A stretch of 64,000 nucleotides of DNA from Liolophura sinensis (lineage: Eukaryota > Mollusca > Polyplacophora > Chitonida > Chitonidae): the NCBI RefSeq assembly GCF_032854445.1, contig NC_088300.1, positions 58,566,984 through 58,630,983 on the forward strand, read 5' to 3'. A model generated the notes under the pieces. That model was not told where the DNA came from. It worked only from the letters and a program-made list of their open reading frames with translations, and searched no databases. The position numbers and the translations under genes are program-made. Below, piece by piece: positions 50,165-61,894 of this stretch (position 1 is the stretch's first letter; each line of letters opens with the position of its first letter).

Positions 50165-51789
50165 GTTCATCAATAAACCAACATATGAGCATGTAGACCA
50201 GTATGTGAGCAAGTAGGCCATCATGTGAACATGTTCACCAATAGACCAACATATGAGTATGTAGACCAGTATGTGAGCAAGTAGGCCATCATGTGAACAT
50301 GTTCACCAATAGACCAACATATGAGCATGTAGACCAGTATGTGAGCAAGTAGGCCAACATGTGAACATGTTCACCAATAGACCAACATATGAGCATGTAG
50401 ACCAGTATGTGAGCAAGTAGGCCAACATGTGAACATGTTCATCAATAGACCAACATATGAGTAAGTAGACCACTATGTGAACATGTAGACCAATATATGA
50501 GCATGTAGACCAGTATGTGAACATCTAGACCAGTGTGTGAACAAGTTCATCAATAAACCAACATATGAGCATGTAGACCAGTATGTGAGCAAGTAGGCCA
50601 TCATGTGAACATGTTCACCAATAGACCAACATATGAGTATGTAGACCAGTATGTGAGCAAGTAGGCCATCATGTGAACATGTTCACCAATAGACCAACAT
50701 ATGAGCATGTAGACCAGTATGTGAGCAAGTAGGCCAACATGTGAACATGTTCACCAATAGACCAACATATGAGCATGTAGACCAGTATGTGAGCAAGTAG
50801 GCCAACATGTGAACATGTTCATCAATAGACCAACATATGAGTAAGTAGACCACTATGTGAACATGTAGACCAATATATGAGCATGTAGACCAGTATGTGA
50901 ACATCTAGACCAGTGTGTGAACAAGTTCACCAATAGACCAACATATGAGCATGTAGACCAGTATGTGAGCAAGTAGGCCAACATGTGAACATGTTCATCA
51001 ATAGACCAACATATGAGTAAGTAGACCACTATGTGAACATGTAGACCAATATATGAGCATGTAGACCAGTATGTGAACATCTAGACCAGTGTGTGAACAT
51101 GTTCACCAATAGACCAACATATGGGCATGTAGACCAGTATGTGAGCAAGTAGGCCAACTTGTGAACATGTTCATCGATAGACCAACATATGAGTAAGTAG
51201 ACCACTATGTGAACATGTAGACCAATATATGAGCATGTAGACCAGTATGTGAACATCTAAACCAGTGGGTGAACATGTTCACCAATAGACCAACATATGG
51301 GCATGTAGACCCGTATGTAAGCAAGTAGGCCAACTTGTGAACATGTTCATCAATAGACCAACATATGAGTAAGTAGACCACTATGTGAACATGTAGACCA
51401 ATATATGAGCATGTAGACCAGTATGTGAACATCTAAACCAGTGGGTGAACATGTTCACCAATAGACCAACATATGGGCATGTAGACCAGTATGTGAGCAA
51501 GTAGGCCATCATGTGAACATGTTCACCAATAGACCAACATATGAGTAAGTAGACCACTATGTGAACATGTAGACCAATATATGAGCATGTAGACCAGTAT
51601 GTGAACATCTAGACCAGTGGGTGAACATGTTCACCAATAGACCAACATATGGGCATGTAGACCAGTATGTGAGCAAGTAGGCCAACATGTGAACATGTTC
51701 ATCAATAGACCAACATATGAGTAAGTAGACCACTATGTGAACATGTAGACCAATATATGAGCATGTAGACCAATATGTAAACATGTAAA
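50165..51789. repeat. Higher-order minisatellite of 68-bp and 108-bp modules
   Basis: The monomers are a 20-mer (GTAGACCAGTATGTGAGCAA type) and a 28-mer (GTTCACCAATAGACCAACAT+ATGAGCAT). Module A is 28+20+20 = 68 bp; module B is 28+20+20+20+20 = 108 bp. The order is AAAAB (50165-50544), AAAAB (50545-50924, nearly identical to the first), then AB repeated from 50925, 51101, 51277, 51453 and 51629. The last AB is cut short at about 51789. Periods are therefore 380, 380, then 176. The minus strand has phase-dependent open frames (HVHIVVYLLICWS...) that merely follow the repeat. Confidence 0.95.
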
Positions 51790-52606
51790 CTCTTGAACTC
51801 TTCACAGTCCTGTTTTACCTTATAACATTGTCTTTCTTTAACACTTGGTCATCATCCACATCTATATAAGTTATTTGACCAAGATTTACTATCTTACCAG
51901 TAGCCAATCATGCCATCGATGCCTGATATATGCATACCATGTCCGAATTAGGCTTGCTCTTTAGCTCCAGAAGTATGGATCGTATCTGTCTTTCCTCATA
52001 CTAGCTGGGGATTTGTAAAAATTGCCAGTTGCGAGTGTTTCGATCAGTATGGTAATGGCGATCAAGCTCAGGTATTCTCTGACTAGCGCATGGTCTATCA
52101 GTCTAGTCAATACATCAATCAGAAAACACGTGCTTAGTTTCTCACCCCGCGGCCTTTCTTCTGGTACAAGTCCGCAGACAATTACGGCCAGTCATTTATA
52201 GGTGGAGTTTTGCACTGGCAATTACAAGGAAAATAAACTCGTGTGCAGATATAGCAATTGAAGTGTGAAGTAAGAAAACCTTGTGCTATCGACCCGAACG
52301 TCTATTTATTTTCTTTTTGATATGAGTTCAAAGAATGAATGCTATCGGTGTTTTCAGTCACAATGATTAATTTTCCCTTACCACAGTTAAATACGTCCAG
52401 GGGCTAAAACCAATAAGTAGGAGTGGAAGGTTTTGTCAGGGGAGCACCATCTCATCTAGCCGGCTAACAAAAGACCAACACATGTCTTACAGAAACTAAC
52501 TGTAAGTTATCGATGTGTTTTCCCGCCTTGTGAAATCAAAACTAACGTTTAATTACGGAAATAAATCTTTATGGCAGTGCTCTGACTGAGGCAGATTTTT
52601 TCTTGA
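51790..52606. other. Non-coding stretch
   Basis: No recognisable gene or element. Confidence 0.5.
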
Positions 52607-53143
52607 AAAGGCACAACCACGGAAAAAACGAATCAAACTGGAAATTTCATATCAGGGGTTTTATTAGTGATTTTATTGTGTGACATGACGACCTCCTGCA
52701 CCGTCTCTAGTCTCATTAATTTAACTGTGGTGCCGACATTGACATTTCATCATCAAATTACAGCTTACAGTGCCGAGGTATTTTCCTCCGCAAGCGGAAG
52801 TAGAACCGAGGTAATCAGGCGAAAGGATAAGAGGGCTGCTATTGTAAAGACCATTATACCTAACTCAAGCAACAATGATTTCCTCCAAACTTTCACGAGA
52901 AAAGGATTTCATTTCCAGAAACATGGCTTACAGACAAATTTCGTTGCGCACCGAAAATCAGTCGACATCGACTGGACAGAAAAACTTCCTCCAACGGGCC
53001 TAGATTTACAGATTGAAAGAACTATATCTAAGCAATATTTGCCGACAAATCCAAATCTGAATAACTTGTGTTTTCCTGTCACAATAAATATGCCTCCACC
53101 CGAATCACCTGTTCACGAGATTTTCATAACTGCAAGTCTGTAG
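52607..53143 (+). CDS. Unassigned 179-codon stop-free stretch, possible exon
   Basis: The frame is open from just after a TGA at 52604 to TAG at 53141-53143. It is the longest non-repetitive stop-free stretch I found. The first ATG is at about 52685, after a hydrophobic segment (FISGVLLVILLC). The rest is mixed and polar (for example HRKSVDIDWTEKLPPTGLDL and NMPPPESPVHEIFITASL), with ordinary amino-acid composition. No family is recognised, and no splice site is assigned. Length alone is suggestive but not proof. A second candidate starts 33 bp after its stop in another frame. Confidence 0.22.
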   Translation, partial: KGTTTEKTNQTGNFISGVLLVILLCDMTTSCTVSSLINLTVVPTLTFHHQITAYSAEVFSSASGSRTEVIRRKDKRAAIVKTIIPNSSNNDFLQTFTRKGFHFQKHGLQTNFVAHRKSVDIDWTEKLPPTGLDLQIERTISKQYLPTNPNLNNLCFPVTINMPPPESPVHEIFITASL

Positions 53144-53175
53144 ATCACGATTGTACATACAATTCGTTACGGAAT

Positions 53176-53367
53176 ATGACTGAATATAAATTAATGCGGT
53201 TTGTTGCATTTTTAACGATTATTCTGTTGGAAGTGATTGAATGTTTTTCTCCACAACACGACTACAAGCGAAATGAAGAAGGCTGTTATAGAACACAAGA
53301 ATCGTTAAGTAGTACAAACAGCACAAAGGCAGCCAAAAGCTGCGCTCTGAAAGTAGTTTTACTATAA
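53176..53367 (+). CDS. Possible first exon or small gene with signal peptide
   Basis: ATG at 53176 (A at -3) or 53194. From the second ATG the product begins MRFVAFLTIILLEVIECFSP: one basic residue, a hydrophobic core and a likely cleavage site near ECFS, as in secretory signal peptides. The short remainder contains EEGCYRTQESL and AAKSCALK, a spacing reminiscent of the start of cysteine-rich domains such as WSC, though far too short to assign. The frame ends at TAA (53365-53367). A GT within CTGAAAGTAGTT could be a weak donor, in which case the true exon stops there. Unknown product. Confidence 0.25.
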   Translation: MTEYKLMRFVAFLTIILLEVIECFSPQHDYKRNEEGCYRTQESLSSTNSTKAAKSCALKVVLL

Positions 53368-55284
53368 ACAGTTTAGTGATTGCGTTATGTGTAGATTGCG
53401 CACTTTGACAGCCCAACATAAACGTTGTGGGCCTACACCCAGGTATTTTCTCAGTGTTAAACTATGGCATTTATGGGACATTCATAAGCAACCTTTAACT
53501 TAAGGGGGGCAAAGTTACCTATAACGCATCGATGTCCCCTAGTCACACCACCTCCATGTTACAAACCAATGTGTTTAACAATCTTATTTGTAGAATGCGA
53601 GAAAGATAAATAGAATACTGAGCGAACACTGAAAATCTGTCGAAACGCTAGGAAATGTAGCTGGCAGAAAGTGACTAATGTGTTATCCTCTTATGTCAAG
53701 AAAACCCTCGAGCCATCAAAATCACTTTTCCATGCATTTCCTGTTGAGGACTAATCCCATTTGTTAGCGTCTTTGGCTCCAGGTTCCTGGCGGTAGTCGG
53801 AAGCCGTCAGCTATTACACTCAGTCCCTGATACGGACTATATGCAAATGTGTTAAGCAAAAACCTGGACTTGGACAAACACATCTTATTAGCCGTGCCGA
53901 CATACTGTATCCTTATTACATCAAACCCTTGGAGGAAAAAACCATACCTCTGTGGAAAGCATCATCACTTAGTCTGAGACTATGACATTCATCTCCAGTC
54001 TATTACAGTCATTTTGGCAACGAAAGGCCATTTAGACTGCCCGGTGATAGAGTATAGTCTACAAAGTCTACTTCAGTGGACTCTCTGTGCTTGCCAGTCA
54101 GGGGAACAAAAGCACAGTGTACTAGACCGAGTAATACCACACAACAACTCAATTCGGCAAAACGACGCTCGCTTGAGCGAGCACAAACATGAAATTAACA
54201 CAGTTGCTGGTATAAATTAGGGGATTTAAGAGTGGAGATTACTCCTTGCAAAGTGAATAGGCAACAATAACTCCTTTGATCAAATGATTGTCTCGACCAA
54301 GTGGCTGGATCGTATTTTGTTAAATATTTGGGCTAGGGTATTTTGTAAAATATACCTGTGAAGATCTACAGAGTGTGTGTAAATTCACAGCTGCGGTCGC
54401 TAAACATGTACATCAATTCGAAACATGTCGTATCTAAGCTATGGATGCACGCGTCCATCACGTGGCTCGATACAAAGATAGAGTATGATATCAATAAAAA
54501 TAAGATTTATAAAGAATCCTGTAGCACTAGATTCACTGATATTAAAAAATGCGACATCTGATACTTTCGCAGGCATAATTCCATTGAGGCGACAGGCGGA
54601 AAAGCATGTTTTTTATGAAAGAACAGAGGATATCTTGGTGCACAAAGCAACTGTGCGGTCAGCTTGATATGAGCATCTTCAAATCGATCAAAGAGCTAGT
54701 ATAAGAAACAGACAGAGATCTTTACGATTCATCAGCACTTTTTCGTAAAGTCATAATTATTTCCGAAATATTTGAAATAAGCTTGTGTTATTGTAAAGAA
54801 ACCATGCAAAATTTGCCGAAGCGAAAAATGCGAGTATAGATATGGAATGTATACCTAGTAAAGATTCATGTGAATGTAAAAATGACATTAAAATTGGTTT
54901 AATCAGTATTTTGGTAGCTAATTTAGAAAGCAAATCGTAAAAACAAAAATTCAAAACAGTTATAATTATGTGATATGCACAAACTCTTCTAACAGAAATA
55001 CTATCCTATGTTGATTGCATGTGAATTTTGCCGAATTCTACATCGATATTTCTACTATTAACATTTCATCTAACAAAACGAGTTTTCTGCGAAATAAAGT
55101 GAGCAATCGGATATGTTTATCACCTCAAACATCTGCGACCCAGAATCTACTAGTTAATATTTAAATTGTCACGAGTCGGTGTCTAATGACATAAGAGTAA
55201 CTAATAAGGTAATGACTTACCTGATACCGGAACAGAAAGCTGTCGGTAGTAGGCAAATTATAAAGCCGCGTTGTCTCCTCTTAG
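53368..55284. other. Non-coding stretch
   Basis: No recognisable gene or element. Confidence 0.45.
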
Positions 55285-55468
55285 ATACGTCGACGGTAGC
55301 ATCCCTCGACAGTCTACTGGTATACGATGTCTGGATGGAAAGCCCAGCACTACGTTAACCTATGAAACACAAGATCACACCGTCTATGGAGAGCCTCACA
55401 TGGGTGGAAATGACATTAACACATCACCTGAGTCCATCATGCCGATACAGTTCTACGGCTGTTTTTAG
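55285..55468 (+). CDS. Possible terminal exon, unknown product
   Basis: A clean acceptor (TTGTCTCCTCTTAG, ending at 55284) precedes a 61-codon open frame ending in TAG. The first exon base completes a codon. The peptide starts RYVDGSIPRQSTGIRCLDGK and ends SPESIMPIQFYGCF; it is polar, with no membrane segment. AATAAA lies 32 bases after the stop (55500-55505), as expected for a last exon with a short 3' UTR. No family is recognised and no upstream exon identified. Confidence 0.28.
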
Positions 55469-55499
55469 AGAAGAAATGAAACTGCGAACATAAACGAGC

Positions 55500-55505
55500 A
55501 ATAAA
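55500..55505 (+). promoter_or_regulatory. Possible polyadenylation signal
   Basis: AATAAA, 32 bases after the stop codon of the candidate exon at 55285-55468. The hexamer is common by chance in AT-rich DNA, so its value depends on that exon. Confidence 0.25.
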
Positions 55506-57621
55506 CCATAAAACGGTTTGCGACTCTGAGGACGTGGGATGTTGGAGAGAGGCTCGCCTAGTGCAGTGCTCAGGCCGGAGCCGCTCATCGGTTCTCTCCA
55601 ATCAATAATAGACCGCAGTTGAAAAGAAGGGGGAGGTTAACTTTTCTATCTTTAGGAAGGATTGATTTGCTGATGTAGGCATGGCGTTGAGAACGTAATA
55701 CTGTGTGGTGGCATGCAAAGAACGTTCATCAACCAGCGATGTGGGGAGAGAGGAGAAGAATGCCTGAACAAAGCTAGTAGATTCCGCTCACCGGTTATCG
55801 GCCTGACGGTTGCTTTTCGATTGCTGAAAAAATGGCTCTCTTTGAAGTTATTGTCGCATTCGTTCTTTACCAGTCCGTCCTAGCGTTACGATAGTGAAGA
55901 GGCATAACAACTTTCCCCGGGTAGAACAAATATGGCAAACATTCCCACCCAGTATGGATCTACCTTTGAGACTGGTCGTAAAATGCAGTTAAACCATTTT
56001 ATGGCTATTGTATTGGACACGACAGCATTAGCACATCAAGGGCTTACAGTTCCATTCCGTGCAGCGGGGTCGTCAATAAAAAAGGGCAGCCTATGCAACA
56101 GATGATTTCAGGATGATGAGTCGGGTCACAGCATAACATTCTACAGAGGCACAGCGCATGGAATGTGTGGGATATGCTGTAACTATACTGCACAAGTGTC
56201 CCTACGACTTCCTTAGGAGTGTTCCTCGTGACGGGACATCTAACGTGATGTTACTACAGGCTTCGGGACACCTCCATCAGAATGCACATGAAGAGCTATT
56301 ATATGGATTTATAAGTACTAATACACCTACACGTACCCATGTCATCTCAGGCACTTCCCACTCGTTTACACAAGCAACAGGTAATCGGCTAAATCTAGCG
56401 CGTTCACACATGAGAAATAAAAAACAAGAGCTCGCCAAACAATCCTGTAAGTGGTTACAAATAAGGCAAAACGTACAATGGAAGATATTGTTGTATTATC
56501 GGGAACAACAACGAACATAGTGCTCGCTTAGAGGAGTCTGGACCTTAGTGACCTGTACTCATGGCGACGTAATTCCTACATTGCTGGTCGCCATGGTAAT
56601 TAGGTGCTCGTAACTTTAAGAAGGTTTCGTACAAGCGGGCCCAGTACGGTAAACTGGCAAATATATATCCGCTGTAATAGGGGTTGGGTTTGTTTGCTCT
56701 TCTATGTTCTACACAATATAATCATATTAAGCAATTGTCACCAAACTGCTTGGTAAAATATTATTTTTAACTATTACGGAGAACTCTTCAAAAATTTCTA
56801 CAAGAAAACAGACTAGCATGTAAGGCATTTTACGTGGGAGTCTGTAATTCCAACCAATGCAGGAAAGACGAACGGACGCTGATAACTCTTGAAATGGTGT
56901 GAAGCAATGTTTCATTGTCTTCCTAGAAAGATAAATAGGGCATTCGTCGAGTATCCAATGTCGTTTGATTTCACGAGTCTAACGGGATTTTCCAGTTTAA
57001 TTGTAGAACGGCATCTTTAATTGTAGACAAGTAGTGTCATGGGACATGGTACACACCAGAGCGAGTCCCTAGGCGAAGATTAAAGATCTTCATTTATTTA
57101 TCGAATCTTTGGATGATGGGGAAGACACACTGGCCGCGCCATAAATCAAAGCTAGCCTCTCAACAGAAAAGAAAAACACAAGCTCTGATGGAGTATGCTG
57201 TCACTGATATGCTCCAACCGGGTCACAGTGGCCAATCACAAAAACGCTTTCAAACCACTCAGCCAATGAGCGGCAATATTTCATTGTCTACTCGGCCCGG
57301 TAATTGGATAGAAATGTATCAACGACAAGTCTCGAAATCATGAAACTCTAGGGGGTAACACTTCTATCGTGGTTCATCAGATAATTTCAAATACGAGCTA
57401 TCAAGCCCATAAGTTTAAGAGAGTGTTTGTTGTACTGGTAAAATACGATGTGTCCACTTGCGAGATCGTCCAGTCGGGGATAACATACCACACAAGCAAT
57501 ACTGTACGAGTTCTCATTCCAGGAATAGAAGACGCTTAACTTACACGGTATGCTAATCTTGGATAAAATAGCCAAATAAGCTAGGTAGAATGATCACATG
57601 CATTGTTTATTAAGAGACAAG
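55506..57621. other. Non-coding stretch
   Basis: No recognised gene. A 120-codon plus-strand frame at 56158-56520 is basic at its end (RNKKQELAKQSCKWLQIRQN) but has no known domain or splice support. Confidence 0.4.
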
Positions 57622-57836
57622 GGCCGATTCCACAAAGCCATTTCTGACTTAAGTCAATATTTAAAACCTCTTTACAGCGCTTAATATTTGATTCTGAAAG
57701 TAGAAATTTGGACACTTTTGTCTTTAGCCCATACTGATGAGGTGGGCAAAATTTTAATTTCTAAAGCCGACAAATAAGCTTTATGGTCGTATTTCAATTT
57801 TTGGCTTTAGTCAGAAATGGCTTTGTGGAATCGGCC
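57622..57836. mobile_element. MITE with 28-bp perfect terminal inverted repeats
   Basis: The left end GGCCGATTCCACAAAGCC... and the reverse complement of the right end agree perfectly for 28 bases and at 31 of the first 32. The element is 215 bp, AT-rich inside, with no coding capacity, as expected of a non-autonomous DNA transposon. Weaker complementarity continues inward, so the whole can fold as a long hairpin. The flanks (GACAAG and TCAGG) show no certain target duplication, so the superfamily cannot be named. The nearly identical ends suggest recent activity or selection on the ends. Confidence 0.9.
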
Positions 57837-60316
57837 TCAGGTGATGGAGGACAGTTAAAGCTCTGGAGTGGAATGGTTGAAATAAAATAACAAAAGTTTG
57901 CGATTAAATATCCTCAGCACCAATTTCAAAATTAAATTTTTCAAAAATTATTGCTGACAGCATCATAAAATGTTATGTTGTTGATTAAGCTAGCAAGTGT
58001 GTTTGCCGTTCTGAGGAAGAAAAGTAAGTTAAGTTGTGATGTTTTGTAGGGTGAGTAGACGTTTGTAAAATATCGTGCCGGAAAATTTTCCCGGAGTTCA
58101 AACCTCCCCATGAAAACTTGCCTTACTACCAAAGTCAGTTCCAACACCTTTTCTGGGGCACGGTATTAGTGAAATTGTCCGGTATGGCATGATGAAAGAA
58201 ACACAAGAGAAATGATAAAGTAATATTTGCGCGATTGCGCGATGTTTACTACTACCTACTGCCACTATCCATACAGATGTCCTGACCAAATCAAACTGAC
58301 TTTTTCCAATGAAAGCATGTTGAACTCTAAAAACAAGAATACTGGAAACATAGAATTGATTATATCTTTTAAGCGCACCTAGTCACGTGATATTTTTTCC
58401 CAATCTAATGAAACTTAAGCTTGCAATATGGTATTAACTAGATCACGTGTTGGTTTCTCACGACGTCCGACCCTGGGGACATCAAATGACCGATGAACTC
58501 CAAAGCAAAATCTATACGGATCAGGCACAGGGACGAATCACGGACTTATCCGTAATAATTTAAGAAAACATCACCCCATAGCCACGTCATGCAGCTATTT
58601 ATCAATTAACCTTACCGAGTTTCCGTACAAAAACATAAATTTGATTTGTACAGCATTAGTTTCTTGTAACGGTTTTTTTCTTTAATATCAGCAATGAAAT
58701 TTCAGCAACTTCAGAAATTAATTCGTTATTTGTTAAACATTGCCGTGTTTAATGTAACTCGCACTTATGCAAAGCCATAAATCGTCAACAGAAACACTCA
58801 GATTGCGTGACGATGAAGATAGCACATTTGAACACACATAAACACACATAAACATAATTATGACCACATCGTTGAAAAAATCTTCACAACACTGCAACAG
58901 GAAAAAGGGGCCATGATATAAGATCCTGGACACTTAAGCCGTAATGCCAAACAACCCATCGAAGCACATTTGGAAAAGAACTATTAGAAATTGCTTATTG
59001 AGAGAAACATAATTCATTTCATGTGATATTTCCATTTGCTGGAGGAGAAATGATGGTGAGGAACAGCGACGTTGTGCTTAAAACAGATGATTTGCGAAAA
59101 CCTTTGAGCAAGGCTTCTGTACAATTTGCTTATTTTAAATTGCGTTTCTTAAAAGATTGGCCCTTGCTCTACAGGAAATCGATCTTGTGGATCCAACCGC
59201 TAGCGTTTGTTAGCTTGCTTTTTTAACAGTTGATCAATAAATATTCCTTATAGGTTCTTAAACTAGAATGTCCCTACAGAACTCGCATTCCCTCGCTGAA
59301 CTTGCGAGCAAGACGTGTCTAAAAGGGTGATTACACCCGTCCCTGGGCTGCGCGCTTTTTCGTAACACCATTCATCTGTATGGCGTCCACATGGATGGCT
59401 TGTGCTGTTTCGCTGAGCAATGCGATCAGAAAATAGCTAGAATTGTTCTATGCTAAAGCTTTTTGGCTGTAAATTGAGTTTAGCCAGGAGCTATGCAGAT
59501 ATAGTTCCTCAATTAGTGACTAGACTGGAACGTTGGTTTCGTGGACACAAGCCGTTTGTAAAGACTGCTACAGAGGTGGCCAGCCATTGCACTGCTTAGA
59601 CTTAACGCTTTGTGACACGTTTCAGTCAAAAGCAGTCGTTCCGCTCAAACCACTAGAAAAACAGCATTTAGTTGCTGCATCAGTGTGCTACGTGATAAAT
59701 AAATGACTATATAGTTGTTTTAGCTAAAAAATATTTAAAACAATAGAATGGGGAGTAAAAAAGTTACCTAAAGTCCTGGGGATAAATACTAAAAGAAGTT
59801 TGTTTGAAATGCACGAAACGTTTTTGTGAGAGAATATAACCATTGAGCGGGTATAAACATTTCCCGCACTACTGAACATGTTCAAAGGCCATTTAAACGA
59901 CATCGTAAAAGAACCGGTGCACAATGGCTCTCTTGTTGCATTTGTTTTTGAATATAGAGGGTCCTTCCAAACGGCATCGTTCAGTGTGATTAGGGCATGT
60001 CTCTAAAACAATATTTAATTAATATAAATGCGATTATCCTCCGATAACGCCCAGTTCAATCTTGCAAAACGATATTTATGTGGCATTTCAGGTCAGGCCA
60101 TTCCGAATTTCTGAGTAATGGCTTCGTTAGTAAAAACAGACAGATTTATTGTGGGCCAGGGAATGTTATGCTGCTTTTCTAAATCATCTGGTCGGTGAAA
60201 ACCCCGGAAGCTAACGTGGTCAATTTATTGCCGACTACGCCATTTATGGCGGGTCTGACATTATAGTGAACGGAATCGTATATAACCCGATAAACAAATT
60301 TCAGTAATAACCTCAA
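57837..60316. other. Non-coding stretch
   Basis: No recognisable gene. A doubled CACACATAAA occurs near 58833-58852. Confidence 0.45.
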
Positions 60317-60361
60317 GAAGTAGGCATCTTGTCGTCTAGAAGTAGGCATCTTGTCGCCTAG
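60317..60361. repeat. 22-bp tandem duplication
   Basis: AGTAGGCATCTTGTCGTCTA is followed 22 bp later by AGTAGGCATCTTGTCGCCTA, with one mismatch. Confidence 0.9.
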
Positions 60362-61783
60362 TGCTTTGAATTTCATTAATACTTTCTATTACCACCATGC
60401 ATGGATGTCTGTATTGATGAATATTTTGGTTTTGTTGTTGTTTGTAGTTAATTAATGCCAATAAAACGATAGGCAAGAGTGCAGCTTGTGTCCGAAACTT
60501 AGCCAAGCGTGAGGCAGTATTAACGTTACTGATTTCAGGAACAGGTAAAATAATTACAAACACAACAACGGCAAACCAGTTCCGTACAACTGAAGACCGG
60601 ATAGGGCTGTTGCAGTGTTTAACTTAAGGGATGTTCAAAAGGTACGGCGGGTCAAAAGGGTTAACACTATAGCTATTTTGGGTTACAGTCTTCAGCAGAT
60701 ATAGGAATGCTGCCGAAAGGTGAGAGCTTTGGCTTGTTTGCTTGTGTCAAAACGTCCCAAAGACAAACACATTTTAGGTTTCGTATATTGAAGATGACCT
60801 ACTTTCTTGCTCGCAATAGTACTTTTCGATCTGCCGGCTGGTATATTTTTATACTCAGTTTTGATACTCAAGTGAGAAACCATCCCGTGTGTAAGTTTTC
60901 CTGATGTTCGTTAAAGCGATGAAGTTTCAAGGTATAACTGACGGCTGAAATGATTCTCTTTCAAGATGTTGGTGAAATTAAGCGAGAATCAATGGGGCCG
61001 ACCATGCTGGGAATCCCACAGTTGGTTCGGGTGTCCCGATCGGCGGCAGGAATGTAGCAGTGAGCCACACACCCATGTATAATTACTTATCCGTATAGAT
61101 TGGATGGATTTCCATAAACAATCTACACTTACTCCATGAATGATATAGATATGTAATTTCCCCTGGAGGGGGTGATCGATTCAAATGCTGACTGTATATA
61201 AAATGTCTACTGGCCCGCGTACCATTTTACGTCGGATTCCAGGCACTACAGCTTCAGCTCCATTTCTGTCGAATAGTCTCAACATAATATTATAAATCTA
61301 TCACAAATAATTACGTGGAGCGATGAAATGTCTCGGAGGCTGTTTCCACGTTATACTTAACTCTACTCTCTGGACATTTAATAGGCTGTTAAGCCAACAG
61401 TCATCATGACGGGGAAGTTCCCAAAGTCTAAGTGCTTCTACTTTTTGCATCAGAAGTGACACATGGTCTGATAACCTTTTGTAACCAAAGATAAATCCTC
61501 CCCTGGGTTTTATTATGTTTGCGTACCATACACAAAAGACAAGTAGGAAATAGAAGTCGAATTAAGTATCAATGTAATCACATATTTTACCACATAAGCC
61601 CGGATAGTAGCAACCATTCTCCGTAAATTACGACTGGAGGCTCTCTTGTGCCGACAGCCAGGGAATATCTGCACGCACGGAATCCGCTCGACCTGTATAC
61701 AAGGATATGTACCAGACTCTACACACAATTTGCCTAAATCATTGGTTTATTTTCGAGTGTATATGATTAGGCAAAATAACCAG
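60362..61783. other. Non-coding stretch
   Basis: No recognisable gene or element. Confidence 0.45.
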
Positions 61784-61894
61784 GTCAGATACGTCCCTGT
61801 GAGGAGCAGTGGGTGGAACTTGCACAAAAGATATGATCGCGGCATGTACGACACTAAACGACAGTTTGTGCCGATTGTAGAATCTCGAGGTTAG
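61784..61894 (+). CDS. Possible small terminal exon, unknown product
   Basis: After AAAATAACCAG (ending at 61783) an open frame of 36 codons runs to TAG: VRYVPVRSSGWNLHKRYDRG and so on, ending IVESRG. It is strongly basic with several Tyr. The acceptor's pyrimidine tract is weak; an alternative AG lies at 61769-61770. The RYV near the start echoes the candidate at 55285, which may be chance. A strong acceptor-like CTTTTATTTTTCAG lies downstream near 61981-61994. Confidence 0.15.
   Translation, partial: VRYVPVRSSGWNLHKRYDRGMYDTKRQFVPIVESRG

Noticed and set aside
49543-51789. CRISPR array
   Set aside because: Units are contiguous monomers with no unique spacers, and the window is eukaryotic.
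50303-51805. Family of near-identical 73-82 codon minus-strand frames (HVHIVVYLLICWS)
   Set aside because: They recur every 176 or 380 bp because of the modular minisatellite. They have no start context or promoter and are interrupted in each module.
55548-55625. Possible tRNA-derived head (GGCTCGCCTAGTGCAGTG, GGTTCTCTCC)
   Set aside because: Box matches are weak and no SINE body or tail is seen.
56158-56520. 120-codon plus-strand frame
   Set aside because: Length is within chance expectation, with no domain, splice or polyadenylation support.
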